Both the position numbers and the translations under genes were made by a program. Under the pieces are notes generated by a model, which did not search any database, was not told the origin of the DNA, and was given only the letters and a program-made list of their open reading frames with translations. A stretch of DNA of 64,000 nt from JAPOUP01 sp965203605 (GTDB lineage Bacteria; Pseudomonadota; Alphaproteobacteria; Rhodobacterales; Rhodobacteraceae): contig OZ241902.1 in assembly GCA_965203605.1 (NCBI GenBank), positions 3,348,001-3,412,000 on the forward strand, in the 5' to 3' direction. How positions within the stretch are numbered: position 1 is the first letter of the stretch; every line of letters starts with the position of its first letter. Below are positions 25,661 through 33,987 of the stretch, piece after piece.

Positions 25661-27163
25661 GAGCCTCTTGCAGAATTCCCCGATCAAGCGGTTTTTTCGG
25701 AAACGGGCGCTTTTTTCTGATCGGGGGCCTGGATATGGAGCCGTCCCTCTGGTATGAAGCAGGTGCGAAAGCCACAACATGCAGGGAGACGGCTCCATGT
25801 CCCTACGATCATCCATATCAGATGCCTGGCAGCGGTTTCAAGGGGAACTTTTCCCGTCCCTCGCCGGGGAGGTCGGCCCGCTGGGCGTGAGGCACGGCAG
25901 GTTCATCGCCGTCCTGGACCTGGTGGAGGTGGAGAGGCACGTCCACTACAGCCACCGGGGCGTCGGCAACCCTCCCGCCGACCGCAGGGCGCTGGCTCGG
26001 GCCTTCGTCGCCAAGGCGGTGTGGGACATGCCGACCACGACGGTGCTGATCGACAGGCTGCGATACGACCCGACGCTGCGCAGGCTGTGCGGCTGGTCCC
26101 GCGTGTCGGAGGTGCCCAGTGAATCGACCTTCTCCAGGGCCTTCGCCTGGTTCGCGGAGACCCGGCTGCCGGAGCGGATGCACGAGGCGCTGGTCCGCGC
26201 CGCGTATGCCGGCTCGGTCGTCGGCCACATATCGCGGGACTCGACGGCGATCGTCGGGCGGGAGAGGCCGGCGCCGAAGCCGAAGCCGCAGGAGCGGCCG
26301 AAGCGAAAGCGCGGACGCCCGAAAAAGGGGGAGGAGGTCCCGAGGGAGCCGACCCGGCTGGAGCGGCAGCTGCGGGACGGGATGACGGCGGAGGGGATGG
26401 CCGACGGGCTGCCGAAAGCCTGCGACACCGGGACGAAACGCAACGCGAAGGGATACAGGGAGAGCTGGCGGGGGTACAAGCTCCATATCGACGCCGCCGA
26501 CGGTGACGTCCCCATCAGCTGCATCCTGACCTCGGCGTCGCTGCACGACAGCCAGGCCGCCATACCGCTGTCGAAGATGACGGCGCTGCGGGTGGACCAC
26601 TGTTACGAGCTCATGGACGCGGCCTACGACTCGCTGGAGATCGGGTTCCACGCCTGCCTCATGGGGCGTGTGGCGATCACCGACACCAACCCCCGCCGCG
26701 ACGCGGCGCTGAAGGAGCGCCTCAGGAAAGAGGCTCTGGCGCAGCGGAAAGCGGGCCACATCCGCCATGACCGCGTCCGCTACCGGCAGCGCTCCAGCGT
26801 GGAGCGCGTGAACTCCGCCCTGAAGGACTCCTACGGCGCCCGGCATGTCCGTGTCCGTGGGCACGCCAAGGTGGCCTGCCACCTGTTCTTCGGCGTGCTG
26901 GCCCTGACGGTGGAGCAGCTGATGCGGCTCACCATCTGACACCACTGGTTCTGGCAGATCCGTCCGCCGCGGACGCCGCCCCGGAGGGGACGGCACGGCC
27001 AGCCATGCGCGGACGGCGCCCGATGGGCCACAAGCTGCGGCATTCCGCCACACTTTGGCTCGTGCAGACGCCCCGGGCACCCGCCGGATCCGGTGTCACG
27101 ACCCTGGCGGAACCGAAAGGCTGGCCGCGGCCGCCCGAACCGCGATAATTGTGCAAGAGGCTC
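25661..27163 (+). mobile_element. DUF772-type IS, copy 2, intact
   Basis: Terminal repeats are GAGCCTCTTGCAGAATT at 25661 and the complement of AATTGTGCAAGAGGCTC ending 27163. The flanks carry a 4-bp direct repeat GGTA (25657-25660 and 27164-27167). The element is 1503 bp with one full-length transposase. It separates the GntR gene from the racemase-fold gene at 27201, which probably shared a divergent promoter region before insertion. The degraded sister copy is at 4482-7618. Confidence 0.88.
25797..26939 (+). CDS. DDE transposase (DUF772 type), full length
   Basis: The 380 residues start at ATG 25797, eight bases after GGGAG; the ATG at 25779 has no such site. The DUF772-like N-domain (RHGRFIAVLDLVEVERHVHY, SEVPSESTFSRAFAWFAETR) is followed by the first Asp in ISRDSTAIVGRE. 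A lysine/arginine linker (KPKRKRGRPKKGEE) comes next, then the RNF-like DTGTKRNAKGYRESWRGYKL segment. The second Asp lies around MDAAYDSLEIGF and the Glu in SVERVNSALKDSYGARHVRV. No stop or shift interrupts it and target duplications flank the element, so it is a good candidate for an active transposase. Confidence 0.88.
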   Translation: MSLRSSISDAWQRFQGELFPSLAGEVGPLGVRHGRFIAVLDLVEVERHVHYSHRGVGNPPADRRALARAFVAKAVWDMPTTTVLIDRLRYDPTLRRLCGWSRVSEVPSESTFSRAFAWFAETRLPERMHEALVRAAYAGSVVGHISRDSTAIVGRERPAPKPKPQERPKRKRGRPKKGEEVPREPTRLERQLRDGMTAEGMADGLPKACDTGTKRNAKGYRESWRGYKLHIDAADGDVPISCILTSASLHDSQAAIPLSKMTALRVDHCYELMDAAYDSLEIGFHACLMGRVAITDTNPRRDAALKERLRKEALAQRKAGHIRHDRVRYRQRSSVERVNSALKDSYGARHVRVRGHAKVACHLFFGVLALTVEQLMRLTI

Positions 27164-27200
27164 GGTATATAAAAATTCCAGCTCTACTGGAAGAACGCGG

Positions 27201-27968
27201 ATGATGTTGAGTGAAGCGCACATAGAAGAACTGGCGTTCACCGTGGATGTTGGCTTGGGACCGCGGGCGAGAATCGGGCTGATCATCCTGCAGAGCGACC
27301 AGACGGCTGAGCACGAATTCGCAACGCTTCTACACGGCGAGGGCGTGGCACTCTACCACGCCCGGATCCCGAACGCGATGGAAGTGACGCCCGAGACGCT
27401 CCGTGCGATGGAGCGGGACCTGCCCGTGGCAGCGGCGCTGCTACCCCCGTCGTTCGACTTTGACACCATCGGCTATTGCTGCACCTCTGGCGCAACCATG
27501 ATCGGCGAAGATCGGGTGGATGAGGTCATTCGTCTGATCCATTCCGGCGCGAAGACCACCAATCCGCTGACCGCATGCAAGGCTGCGCTGGCCACGTTCG
27601 GCATCCGGCGCTTCGCGCTCGTCACGCCCTATGAGCCCTCCGTTACCATTGAGATGCAGAGGAACCTGTCAGATGCCGGGTTCGAGACAGGTGCGGTGGC
27701 CTCCTTCAACCAGTCCGATGACTTCACCGTGGCACGGATCAGCTCTGACAGCATTCTTGACGCAATCCTTTCTGTCGGGCGGCGTGAAAGCTGCGAGGCG
27801 GTCTTCGTTTCATGCACCAATCTTCGTGTCCTGCCGGTTATCGCGGAGGCCGAGGCGCGGCTCGGCAAGCCGGTCATCTCAAGCAATCAGGCTTTAGCTT
27901 GGCACCTGATGCGGCTTGCCGGTCTCGGCGACCAGCCCGACCATGCAGGCCGGCTGTTCCAACACTGA
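27201..27968 (+). CDS. Asp/Glu racemase-superfamily enzyme (maleate isomerase/EutA-like)
   Basis: The 255-residue protein has two catalytic cysteines in the usual positions for maleate isomerase, arylmalonate decarboxylase and EutA: Cys93 or Cys94 in DTIGYCCTSGATMIG and Cys205 in AVFVSCTNLRVLPVI. The N-terminal strand ARIGLIILQSD and the C-terminal ALAWHLMRLAG are also typical. ATG 27201 has GGAAGAA about 6 bases upstream. The IS end lies only 37 bases upstream, so its native promoter is probably lost. It likely belonged to the amino-acid catabolic cluster to the left; its exact reaction is not determined. Confidence 0.83.
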   Translation: MMLSEAHIEELAFTVDVGLGPRARIGLIILQSDQTAEHEFATLLHGEGVALYHARIPNAMEVTPETLRAMERDLPVAAALLPPSFDFDTIGYCCTSGATMIGEDRVDEVIRLIHSGAKTTNPLTACKAALATFGIRRFALVTPYEPSVTIEMQRNLSDAGFETGAVASFNQSDDFTVARISSDSILDAILSVGRRESCEAVFVSCTNLRVLPVIAEAEARLGKPVISSNQALAWHLMRLAGLGDQPDHAGRLFQH

Positions 27969-28726
27969 GACCGCACCAGCCGACGGCAGAGAACTGCAGG
28001 ATCGAGCTTGGCATTGCGCTTCGTCAACCGCTCGCGGCAAGCGTCGAGAAGAACGATGGTATCGGATCTGCGTTCTGCAAGGAAGCCCAGCCGCTTCAAA
28101 ATGGCACCGTTACCGATCCGGTCCGCGTAGGCCACCAGTTTCTCATCGTCCCGGTCCTGCCGCTCAAAATAGGATGCAAGACAGTCCTCGGCATGCTGGA
28201 TGCCGGCTCCCAACGCAGGGTCGTCCAGCATATCGATGATCGTGCGGTGTACGTCCGAAATTGCAATCCTAGTCCTGCCGCACCAGACGCTCCCGGTGCC
28301 GAACATCATGCCCGCCCGGACGCGTCGCACGGTGAAACTGGTGCCATGGCGTTCCTGACTTCCTGCGCGTACCGGCCGCTCCGTCATCACGACAATGTCG
28401 CGGAATATCTGCTCTGTCAGGTTCCAGTGTTCCGCCGCTGTCCGGCCGCCGATATAGGCAGGGGCGTACAATAGCGGCACCAATACCCAAGGGTCTTCCA
28501 GCACCTGCTGGCTGATCAGGGAATCGAGACTGACCGATGCATAGGCACCAGGGCCCACTCGCCGGAGCCATCCCTGCCTGCTCCATCGGGATAGCAGCTT
28601 GGCAGCAGCCACACGGCTGACGTTGAGAGTGCGTTCAGCATCGGCAATCTGGACAATGTCGCCAGCCGCCTGGACCACCTCTGCCAGTTTGCGACGCCCC
28701 TCCGGTATGATGGCTTCTTTGCTCAT
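27887..28726 (-). CDS. abiEi: AbiEi-type antitoxin/regulator, C-terminus altered, toxin missing
   Basis: It has the type IV antitoxin AbiEi layout: a winged helix (AADIVQIADAERTLNVSRVA region, KLLSRWSRQGWLRRVGPGAY), then the AbiEi core with LVPLLYAPAYIGGRTAAEHW, TVRRVRAGMMFG and AISDVHRTIIDMLDDPALGA. Near the end KLDPAVLCRRLVR fits the family, but what follows (SQCWNSRPAWSGW) does not. The frame runs 82 bases into the 3' end of the opposite racemase gene. The AbiEii nucleotidyltransferase toxin that normally follows is absent. Start ATG 28726 is preferred over an upstream in-frame codon at 28759. Probably an orphan left by recombination. Confidence 0.75.
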   Translation of the reverse strand: MSKEAIIPEGRRKLAEVVQAAGDIVQIADAERTLNVSRVAAAKLLSRWSRQGWLRRVGPGAYASVSLDSLISQQVLEDPWVLVPLLYAPAYIGGRTAAEHWNLTEQIFRDIVVMTERPVRAGSQERHGTSFTVRRVRAGMMFGTGSVWCGRTRIAISDVHRTIIDMLDDPALGAGIQHAEDCLASYFERQDRDDEKLVAYADRIGNGAILKRLGFLAERRSDTIVLLDACRERLTKRNAKLDPAVLCRRLVRSQCWNSRPAWSGWSPRPASRIRCQAKA

Positions 28727-28759
28727 GTGATGGTATATTGTACCTGCAATTATTCGCAT

Positions 28760-29733
28760 TTTTCGGGAATATCAGCAGGATCATTGCACTGAAATTGAGC
28801 AAGTGGACATATCTATTTTGGTCTTGAGAACTTCCTCAATGATGAGAAATCTTGGTCTTACAATACGCTACCTGACTCGTTGTTCAATATCATCCCCAAC
28901 ACCCTTACGCTTTGGCCGCCGCATCCTTTCCTCGCGCAACCATCTCGATCCAGTAGAAGATCGCGCATCGGGTCTTCCCGCACCGTAATGGTAAGCGTGG
29001 ACCTGTCTGCAGTGACCGCTCCGCAACCATCGCGACGGAGTCCACAAGTCCTTCAGTTCCCCGGTATGATCCAGATCACTTTGAACGTAGATTCGGCCGA
29101 CGACGCGGTATCGTGCACACGGCAGAAAATCGATTGCACGGCCCGCCCAGCTTTACGGCGGTTCCTGATACCACCATATATCAACTGTCGCACGGAAGCC
29201 TCTCAACAGGTGCCAAGCGCCCTAAAGACGACCAAAGAGTATCAAGGATGCTTAAGTGCAGAGCACCACGACGCTCTCATGCGGGCAGTCTCACCTGTGT
29301 TCCAATCAGGACTGTCGCCTACTGGCCAGTCAACGACATCATAACGCCAGCGAAGAAGATGCCATCTCCTCAGAGGTGGTACTTCGAGGCGGATCAGGGT
29401 AAACGGCAACAATCTACCGGAACTTTCGGCGACACTCCATCATTCTGGGGCATGTCTACCGATTCACGATTTCCGACACGATCCTCCGGCCTCTTTCGCT
29501 ATGCCTGCCATATATGAGAACGTGGAAAACTGGCAGGAGCAGGAACGGGCATTCGGACTGCTTCCTGTCGATCCAACCTCGGGTGTTGCCATGTAAGCGC
29601 CAGGTTGGACCGTCCGGATTCCTCGAAAAAGCCCTTTCCTGAAGGGTCATCGGTGGCCAGCTTCTCCCTGAAGTTCCGTTGAAGGTCACTCACGATGATG
29701 GGTTACCTACCGCCTGCGCCAGGACATGGGAAG
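28760..29733. other. 970-base stretch without a recognised gene
   Basis: Short open frames occur on both strands, but none has a convincing start, composition or family match. On the minus strand, 29499-29693 reads MSDLQRNFREKLATDDPSGK and could be a gene scrap; no family was recognised. Probably the decayed remains of genes deleted between the AbiEi locus and iorB. Confidence 0.4.
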
Positions 29734-31290
29734 TCAATCTGCGGATTGCGGTTCAGTGAATGAGTCGATGGTCCGCAACGCTCCATCCAGCGCCTTGCCC
29801 TGTTCATCTTGCAACGCAGCCTCTCGCAGCCGCCTCACCCAGTCGGCGGCGTCGGGTCTGCCGGCGACGACCGACGCACCATGCATCACCCTGTCGAATT
29901 TCGACAGGCCACGGGCATGCGTGTCCGAATATCCCTTTATGAGCCGTCTGTTGCGTATGATCTCAACCGCCAGATCATAGTTCTCGGCAACATGTCCGAG
30001 CGCCGTATCAAGCCAGTTCCGGAGGTGATCGCGCTCGATGGCGTGACGGAAGGTTCCGCGGCGCCAGCTGCGAAGGCCGCCCAGCAAATAGAGCTGCAGG
30101 AACGGCCATAGCCTGTCTGATCGCAGCCTGCGACCGCGGTTTACCATCCGGTCTATCATCCTCATCGCGCCAGGACGCCCGATTAGTAGGCGACCCAACC
30201 CGGCCGGTAGCATTCCGACCATCTCCTCGGCGCGGGGGTGCATAAATTCCGTGACTTTCATGCGGGTTCCGTCTTCCGGGTCCATTTGGCGGCGCACTCT
30301 CTCAAATCGGCTGGAGCGCACTTTCAGATCGGCAACCCGGATAACATCATCATAGGTCATGGCGCGCGCAATGTATTTTGCCGCCTCGCGGGAGAGCGCA
30401 TGACCCCTTGCCGGATCGTCGCGCTCGAGCACTTCATCCAGCCGGTCGAGATACTCCCTGCCGTAGCGGATATCCTGATAGTCGACCACTGACCGCAGTC
30501 CGTGCATTGCCATCGCGGCGACCGGTTCAGGCAGTTTCGCCATACGGCTCTCCAGCGCTCGAAAGGCGGACAACAGACGTTCGGAACCGGTGGGCTCTGA
30601 AACCGGTTGCACTTCATCCTGCTCAACCGCCTCCGCAGTTGGCCCACTCCCCACAGCGTCGAAGGCAGCGGCAAAGGCGGCGAGGCTTTTCTCGACGCCA
30701 CGTCCGGAAGCCCTGATGGCCATTTCAAAGGAATCGCGTGAAAACGGCAGCGTCCCGGAACCGGCCAGCGCACCGAACAGGCTTGCTGAAATTACGGTGC
30801 CGTTCTCGACGGCGATCCTGTTCATGTCGAACAGGATGAGCCTTTCGGCGGCGATTTCAGCGGCCGCGGCCACCTCGTCGGAATTGGCCATTCCGTCGCC
30901 GGGAACCGTCTTTTCCGAAACCGCAAGGGCCCGGTGGGATGATGCGATCAGCGTCGTGCGGTCGGGCGTAACAAATCCGCGCATGATGGCGCGTCCCGCC
31001 TCCATCATTTCCGCTGCGATCAGGATATCCACATCGCCAGCCGCCGGCATCAACGAGAACACCGGTTCCATCTCGCCCGCCGGCGCCATCTCGATATAGT
31101 AGATCGTGGCCCCGGTGCGTTGCGCGACACCGGCGACGGAGGTTGCCTGGACAGCATAGCCATTGGCGCGTGCGCAATCCTCGATCCAGTTGGTCAGGAC
31201 ACCGCCGCCCTGGCCGCCGACGGCCATGATGGCGAGCCTTATGACGCTGACGAGACGCGGATCGGCCTCGTTCTTGCGGAGGCTGTTCAT
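29734..31290 (-). CDS. iorB: Indolepyruvate:ferredoxin oxidoreductase, beta-type subunit with C-terminal extension
   Basis: Residues 1-200 are the pyruvate:ferredoxin oxidoreductase gamma-type domain (VIRLAIMAVGGQGGGVLTNW, SVAGVAQRTGATIYYIEMAP). A helical extension follows that matches the DUF6537-like tail of long IorB proteins (VVDYQDIRYGREYLDRLDEV, KYIARAMTYDDVIRVADLKV). Total 518 residues. ATG 31290 overlaps the iorA stop by ATGA, so the two subunits are coupled. The complex oxidatively decarboxylates aryl-pyruvates to aryl-acyl-CoA and reduces ferredoxin. Confidence 0.88.
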   Translation of the reverse strand: MNSLRKNEADPRLVSVIRLAIMAVGGQGGGVLTNWIEDCARANGYAVQATSVAGVAQRTGATIYYIEMAPAGEMEPVFSLMPAAGDVDILIAAEMMEAGRAIMRGFVTPDRTTLIASSHRALAVSEKTVPGDGMANSDEVAAAAEIAAERLILFDMNRIAVENGTVISASLFGALAGSGTLPFSRDSFEMAIRASGRGVEKSLAAFAAAFDAVGSGPTAEAVEQDEVQPVSEPTGSERLLSAFRALESRMAKLPEPVAAMAMHGLRSVVDYQDIRYGREYLDRLDEVLERDDPARGHALSREAAKYIARAMTYDDVIRVADLKVRSSRFERVRRQMDPEDGTRMKVTEFMHPRAEEMVGMLPAGLGRLLIGRPGAMRMIDRMVNRGRRLRSDRLWPFLQLYLLGGLRSWRRGTFRHAIERDHLRNWLDTALGHVAENYDLAVEIIRNRRLIKGYSDTHARGLSKFDRVMHGASVVAGRPDAADWVRRLREAALQDEQGKALDGALRTIDSFTEPQSAD

Positions 31291-33428
31291 GAAAACTCCA
31301 GCCGTTTCCGTGATCGCCTTGCCTGCAGCCACCCGATGATCGCCTGCGAGACATCGGACATCAACTTTTCCAGCCGACCGGGATTGTGCACGATATCGGC
31401 CCGGTAGAAGGATGGACACAGCACAGCCGCATCCGCGACTTCGCCGCAGTTTCCGCAGCCGACACAGCTCTCGTCGATGCACGCGACCGGATCGTCGCGT
31501 AGCGGATCATCGAGTTTCTTCAGCGACAGGGAAGGACAGCCCGAAAGCCGGATGCACGCGTGATCGCCGGTGCAGACATCCTCGTCGACACCGAAGCGTG
31601 GTGTTTCGATCCGGCGTCCGTCCTGAATCGCTTTCACAGTGAGCGGACGCTCCCGGCGCTGCCGGTTGAGCATGCATTCGGAGGACGCGACAATGACTTT
31701 TGGTCCCTCATGATCGGTGTTCAGCGCCTCATCAAGGATCTCGCGCATCTTCGGTACATCGTAGGTCCGGTCGATCTGGCGCACCCATTTGACACCGACG
31801 CCCTTGACCGCCTCGGCAATAGGGTGGCCCGTCGATTTCGTCTCACTGTACGCACGCGATGACAGGATATCCTGACCGCCCGTCGCGGCGCTGTAGTGGT
31901 TGTCGACCACGACAATGACTCCGTCGGACTTGTTGTAGACCGCGTTGCCGATCGACGACGACAGACCATTGTGCCAGAAACCGCCGTCGCCGATGATGGA
32001 GATCGGCCGGCGGTCGCCACCACCATCGAATGCTGCGTTGGACGCAGGACCCAGACCATAGCCCATGGTCGAACCGCCAATCTCGAATGGCGGCAGGCTG
32101 GCAAACAGGTGGCAGCCGATATCGCCGGTGATCTGGTGCTTGCCGTGTTTCTGCTCGGTCATCTTCAGGGCCGCGAAAATTGGCCGCTCCGGGCATCCGG
32201 TGCAGAAGCCCGGCGGCCGGATGGGTACAGTCTTCGACAGATCCGGAATCTCGAACTCCTGCTCGCTGTTCGGCGCACGCCGTTGCGCCGACAGAAGTTC
32301 AGGCGCTTCGGTACGCAGGAAGGCCTCCATGCCGTCCAGCATGACCTGACCGGTATATTCCCCGGCCATCGGCAGCATGTCCTTGCCGTGAAGCGATATG
32401 TCGGAACCGGCCCTATACAGCGCCGCGCCCAGCGCCTGTTCGATGAACTCGGGCTGCCCTTCCTCGACAACCAGGATGGACGACTTCCCCTCGCAGAAAC
32501 CTGCGAACTCATCCGGAACCATGGGATAGGTGACGTTCAGTACGTAGAGCGCCACCTCGCTTGCGCCATAGATGTCAGCGAGTCCCAGCCGCTGCAGCGC
32601 ACGGATGACACCGTTGTACATGCCGCCCTGCAGGACGATGCCGATCCGGCCATCCGCCGGACCGAAGATTTCGTTGAGCCTGTTCTCAGTGATGTATTTC
32701 TGCGCCGCTGGCCAGCGGTTGTTGATCTTGTCCTGTTCCTGCACGAAGGACATCGGCGGCAGGACGACCCGGGCATAATTGCTCTGGGGATTGGAGAGAG
32801 CATCGCGAACACTCAGGTCCGGAGGTCTGTTGTCCTTGGCGATAAAGCTGCCCGTCACATGGCAGGAGCGTATCCGGACCATCAGCATGACCGGCGTGTT
32901 CGACGCCTCGGAAAGTTCAAAACCCTGTTCGACCGACTTGACGATGGAGGGAAGATTCGGGCGCGGATCAAGCAGCCAGACCTGCGATTTCATCGCGAAG
33001 GCATGGCTGCGTTCCTGCATGATCGAGGATCCTTCGCCATAATCCTCGCCGACGATGATGAGCGCACCGCCGGTCACACCACCGGAGGCAAGGTTGGCCA
33101 GCGCGTCGGAGGCAACGTTGACACCAACCGCGCCCTTGAAGGTGACTGCGCCGCGGATCGGGTAATGCACTGACGCGGCGAGCATCGCCGTCGCCGCAGC
33201 CTCGGACGCATTGGCCTCGAAACGAACGCCAAGCCCGTCCAGTATCTCCTCAGCGTCGGAGAGAACATCCATGAGGTGGCTGATGGGCGCACCCTGATAG
33301 CCGCCGACATAACCGACACCGTTCTCCAGCAGTGCTTTCGTGATCGCCAGAATGCCCTCGCTGGTGAAGGTCTCGCCTTCTCCAAGCTTCAGCTTCTGGA
33401 CTTCCCTGGCAAATGAACGTTCCGCCAT
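31287..33428 (-). CDS. iorA: Indolepyruvate:ferredoxin oxidoreductase, alpha subunit
   Basis: About 713 residues with the full domain order: an N-terminal pyrimidine-binding domain (FTSEGILAITKALLENGVGY, GGYQGAPISHLMDVL), a middle transketolase-C-like part, and a TPP domain (ITGDIGCHLFASLPP, SIIGDGGFWHNGLSS, VVVDNHYSAATGGQ). A C-terminal ferredoxin domain carries two 4Fe-4S clusters (DVCTGDHACIRLSGCPSLSL, CIDESCVGCGNCGEVADAAV). ATG 33428 is preferred because AAAGGAAC lies upstream. It acts with iorB on aryl-pyruvates. A MarR regulator precedes it on the same strand. Confidence 0.92.
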   Translation of the reverse strand: MAERSFAREVQKLKLGEGETFTSEGILAITKALLENGVGYVGGYQGAPISHLMDVLSDAEEILDGLGVRFEANASEAAATAMLAASVHYPIRGAVTFKGAVGVNVASDALANLASGGVTGGALIIVGEDYGEGSSIMQERSHAFAMKSQVWLLDPRPNLPSIVKSVEQGFELSEASNTPVMLMVRIRSCHVTGSFIAKDNRPPDLSVRDALSNPQSNYARVVLPPMSFVQEQDKINNRWPAAQKYITENRLNEIFGPADGRIGIVLQGGMYNGVIRALQRLGLADIYGASEVALYVLNVTYPMVPDEFAGFCEGKSSILVVEEGQPEFIEQALGAALYRAGSDISLHGKDMLPMAGEYTGQVMLDGMEAFLRTEAPELLSAQRRAPNSEQEFEIPDLSKTVPIRPPGFCTGCPERPIFAALKMTEQKHGKHQITGDIGCHLFASLPPFEIGGSTMGYGLGPASNAAFDGGGDRRPISIIGDGGFWHNGLSSSIGNAVYNKSDGVIVVVDNHYSAATGGQDILSSRAYSETKSTGHPIAEAVKGVGVKWVRQIDRTYDVPKMREILDEALNTDHEGPKVIVASSECMLNRQRRERPLTVKAIQDGRRIETPRFGVDEDVCTGDHACIRLSGCPSLSLKKLDDPLRDDPVACIDESCVGCGNCGEVADAAVLCPSFYRADIVHNPGRLEKLMSDVSQAIIGWLQARRSRKRLEFS

Positions 33429-33492
33429 TCGAATGTTCCTTTGCTGTTGGTATTTCGGGCTGGCCTGATGCGACACAGACCGGTCAGGCCCG

Positions 33493-33987
33493 TTAGAGTT
33501 CGTGCTTTCTGACGTTGTTCAGAATCTTCTGCAGCGTGGCGACGAACCGTGCGTGTTCCTGGTCCGAAATGTCGTCAAACATCCTGGAATAGATTGCCGA
33601 CATGGACGGCCAAAGCCGTTCGAACGATGCCCGTCCTGCCTCGGTGATGAATATGCGGGTTGCGCGGCTGTCCTCGGTGTCAGGCGCTCTGCGGATGAGA
33701 CCATCCGCCCGCGACTGGTCCAGGGCGCGGCTCAGCGTTGATTGTTCAACCACCGCGTAAACCGCAAGATCACGGATCAGCAGGCAGTCAATCACGGACA
33801 GGACCGCAAGCGAACGCGTCTTCGGTGTCGTAAGGCCCATGGATGCCATCTCGTCGCGAGTGTCAGCATTGTATCGGCCCATGATGCGGTTCATCAGGTA
33901 AGGCACAAAACTCGCGAGCCCGATCTCTCCCGGCCGCGGCAGCGCCGCACCGCCGGATCCGGTTGAATTCCGCACCCTCTCGTTCAT
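33493..33987 (-). CDS. MarR-family transcriptional regulator
   Basis: The 164 residues include the winged helix of MarR proteins: TTPKTRSLAVLSVIDCLLIR, AVVEQSTLSRALDQSRADGL for the recognition helix, and the wing RRAPDTEDSRATRIFITEAG. ATG 33987 overlaps the stop of the upstream FAD oxidoreductase gene by ATGA. It lies between the oxidoreductase and iorA in a minus-strand operon and is the likely controller of this aromatic-type catabolic locus. No ligand is evident. Confidence 0.87.
   Translation of the reverse strand: MNERVRNSTGSGGAALPRPGEIGLASFVPYLMNRIMGRYNADTRDEMASMGLTTPKTRSLAVLSVIDCLLIRDLAVYAVVEQSTLSRALDQSRADGLIRRAPDTEDSRATRIFITEAGRASFERLWPSMSAIYSRMFDDISDQEHARFVATLQKILNNVRKHEL

Noticed and set aside
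25818..27080. 420-residue minus-strand open frame inside the intact IS
   Set aside because: Antisense to a full transposase; low-complexity Arg/Pro composition typical of shadow frames.
31896..33173. 425-residue plus-strand open frame
   Set aside because: It is antisense to iorA, which has complete TPP and ferredoxin motifs; the frame is a GC-rich shadow with no family match.
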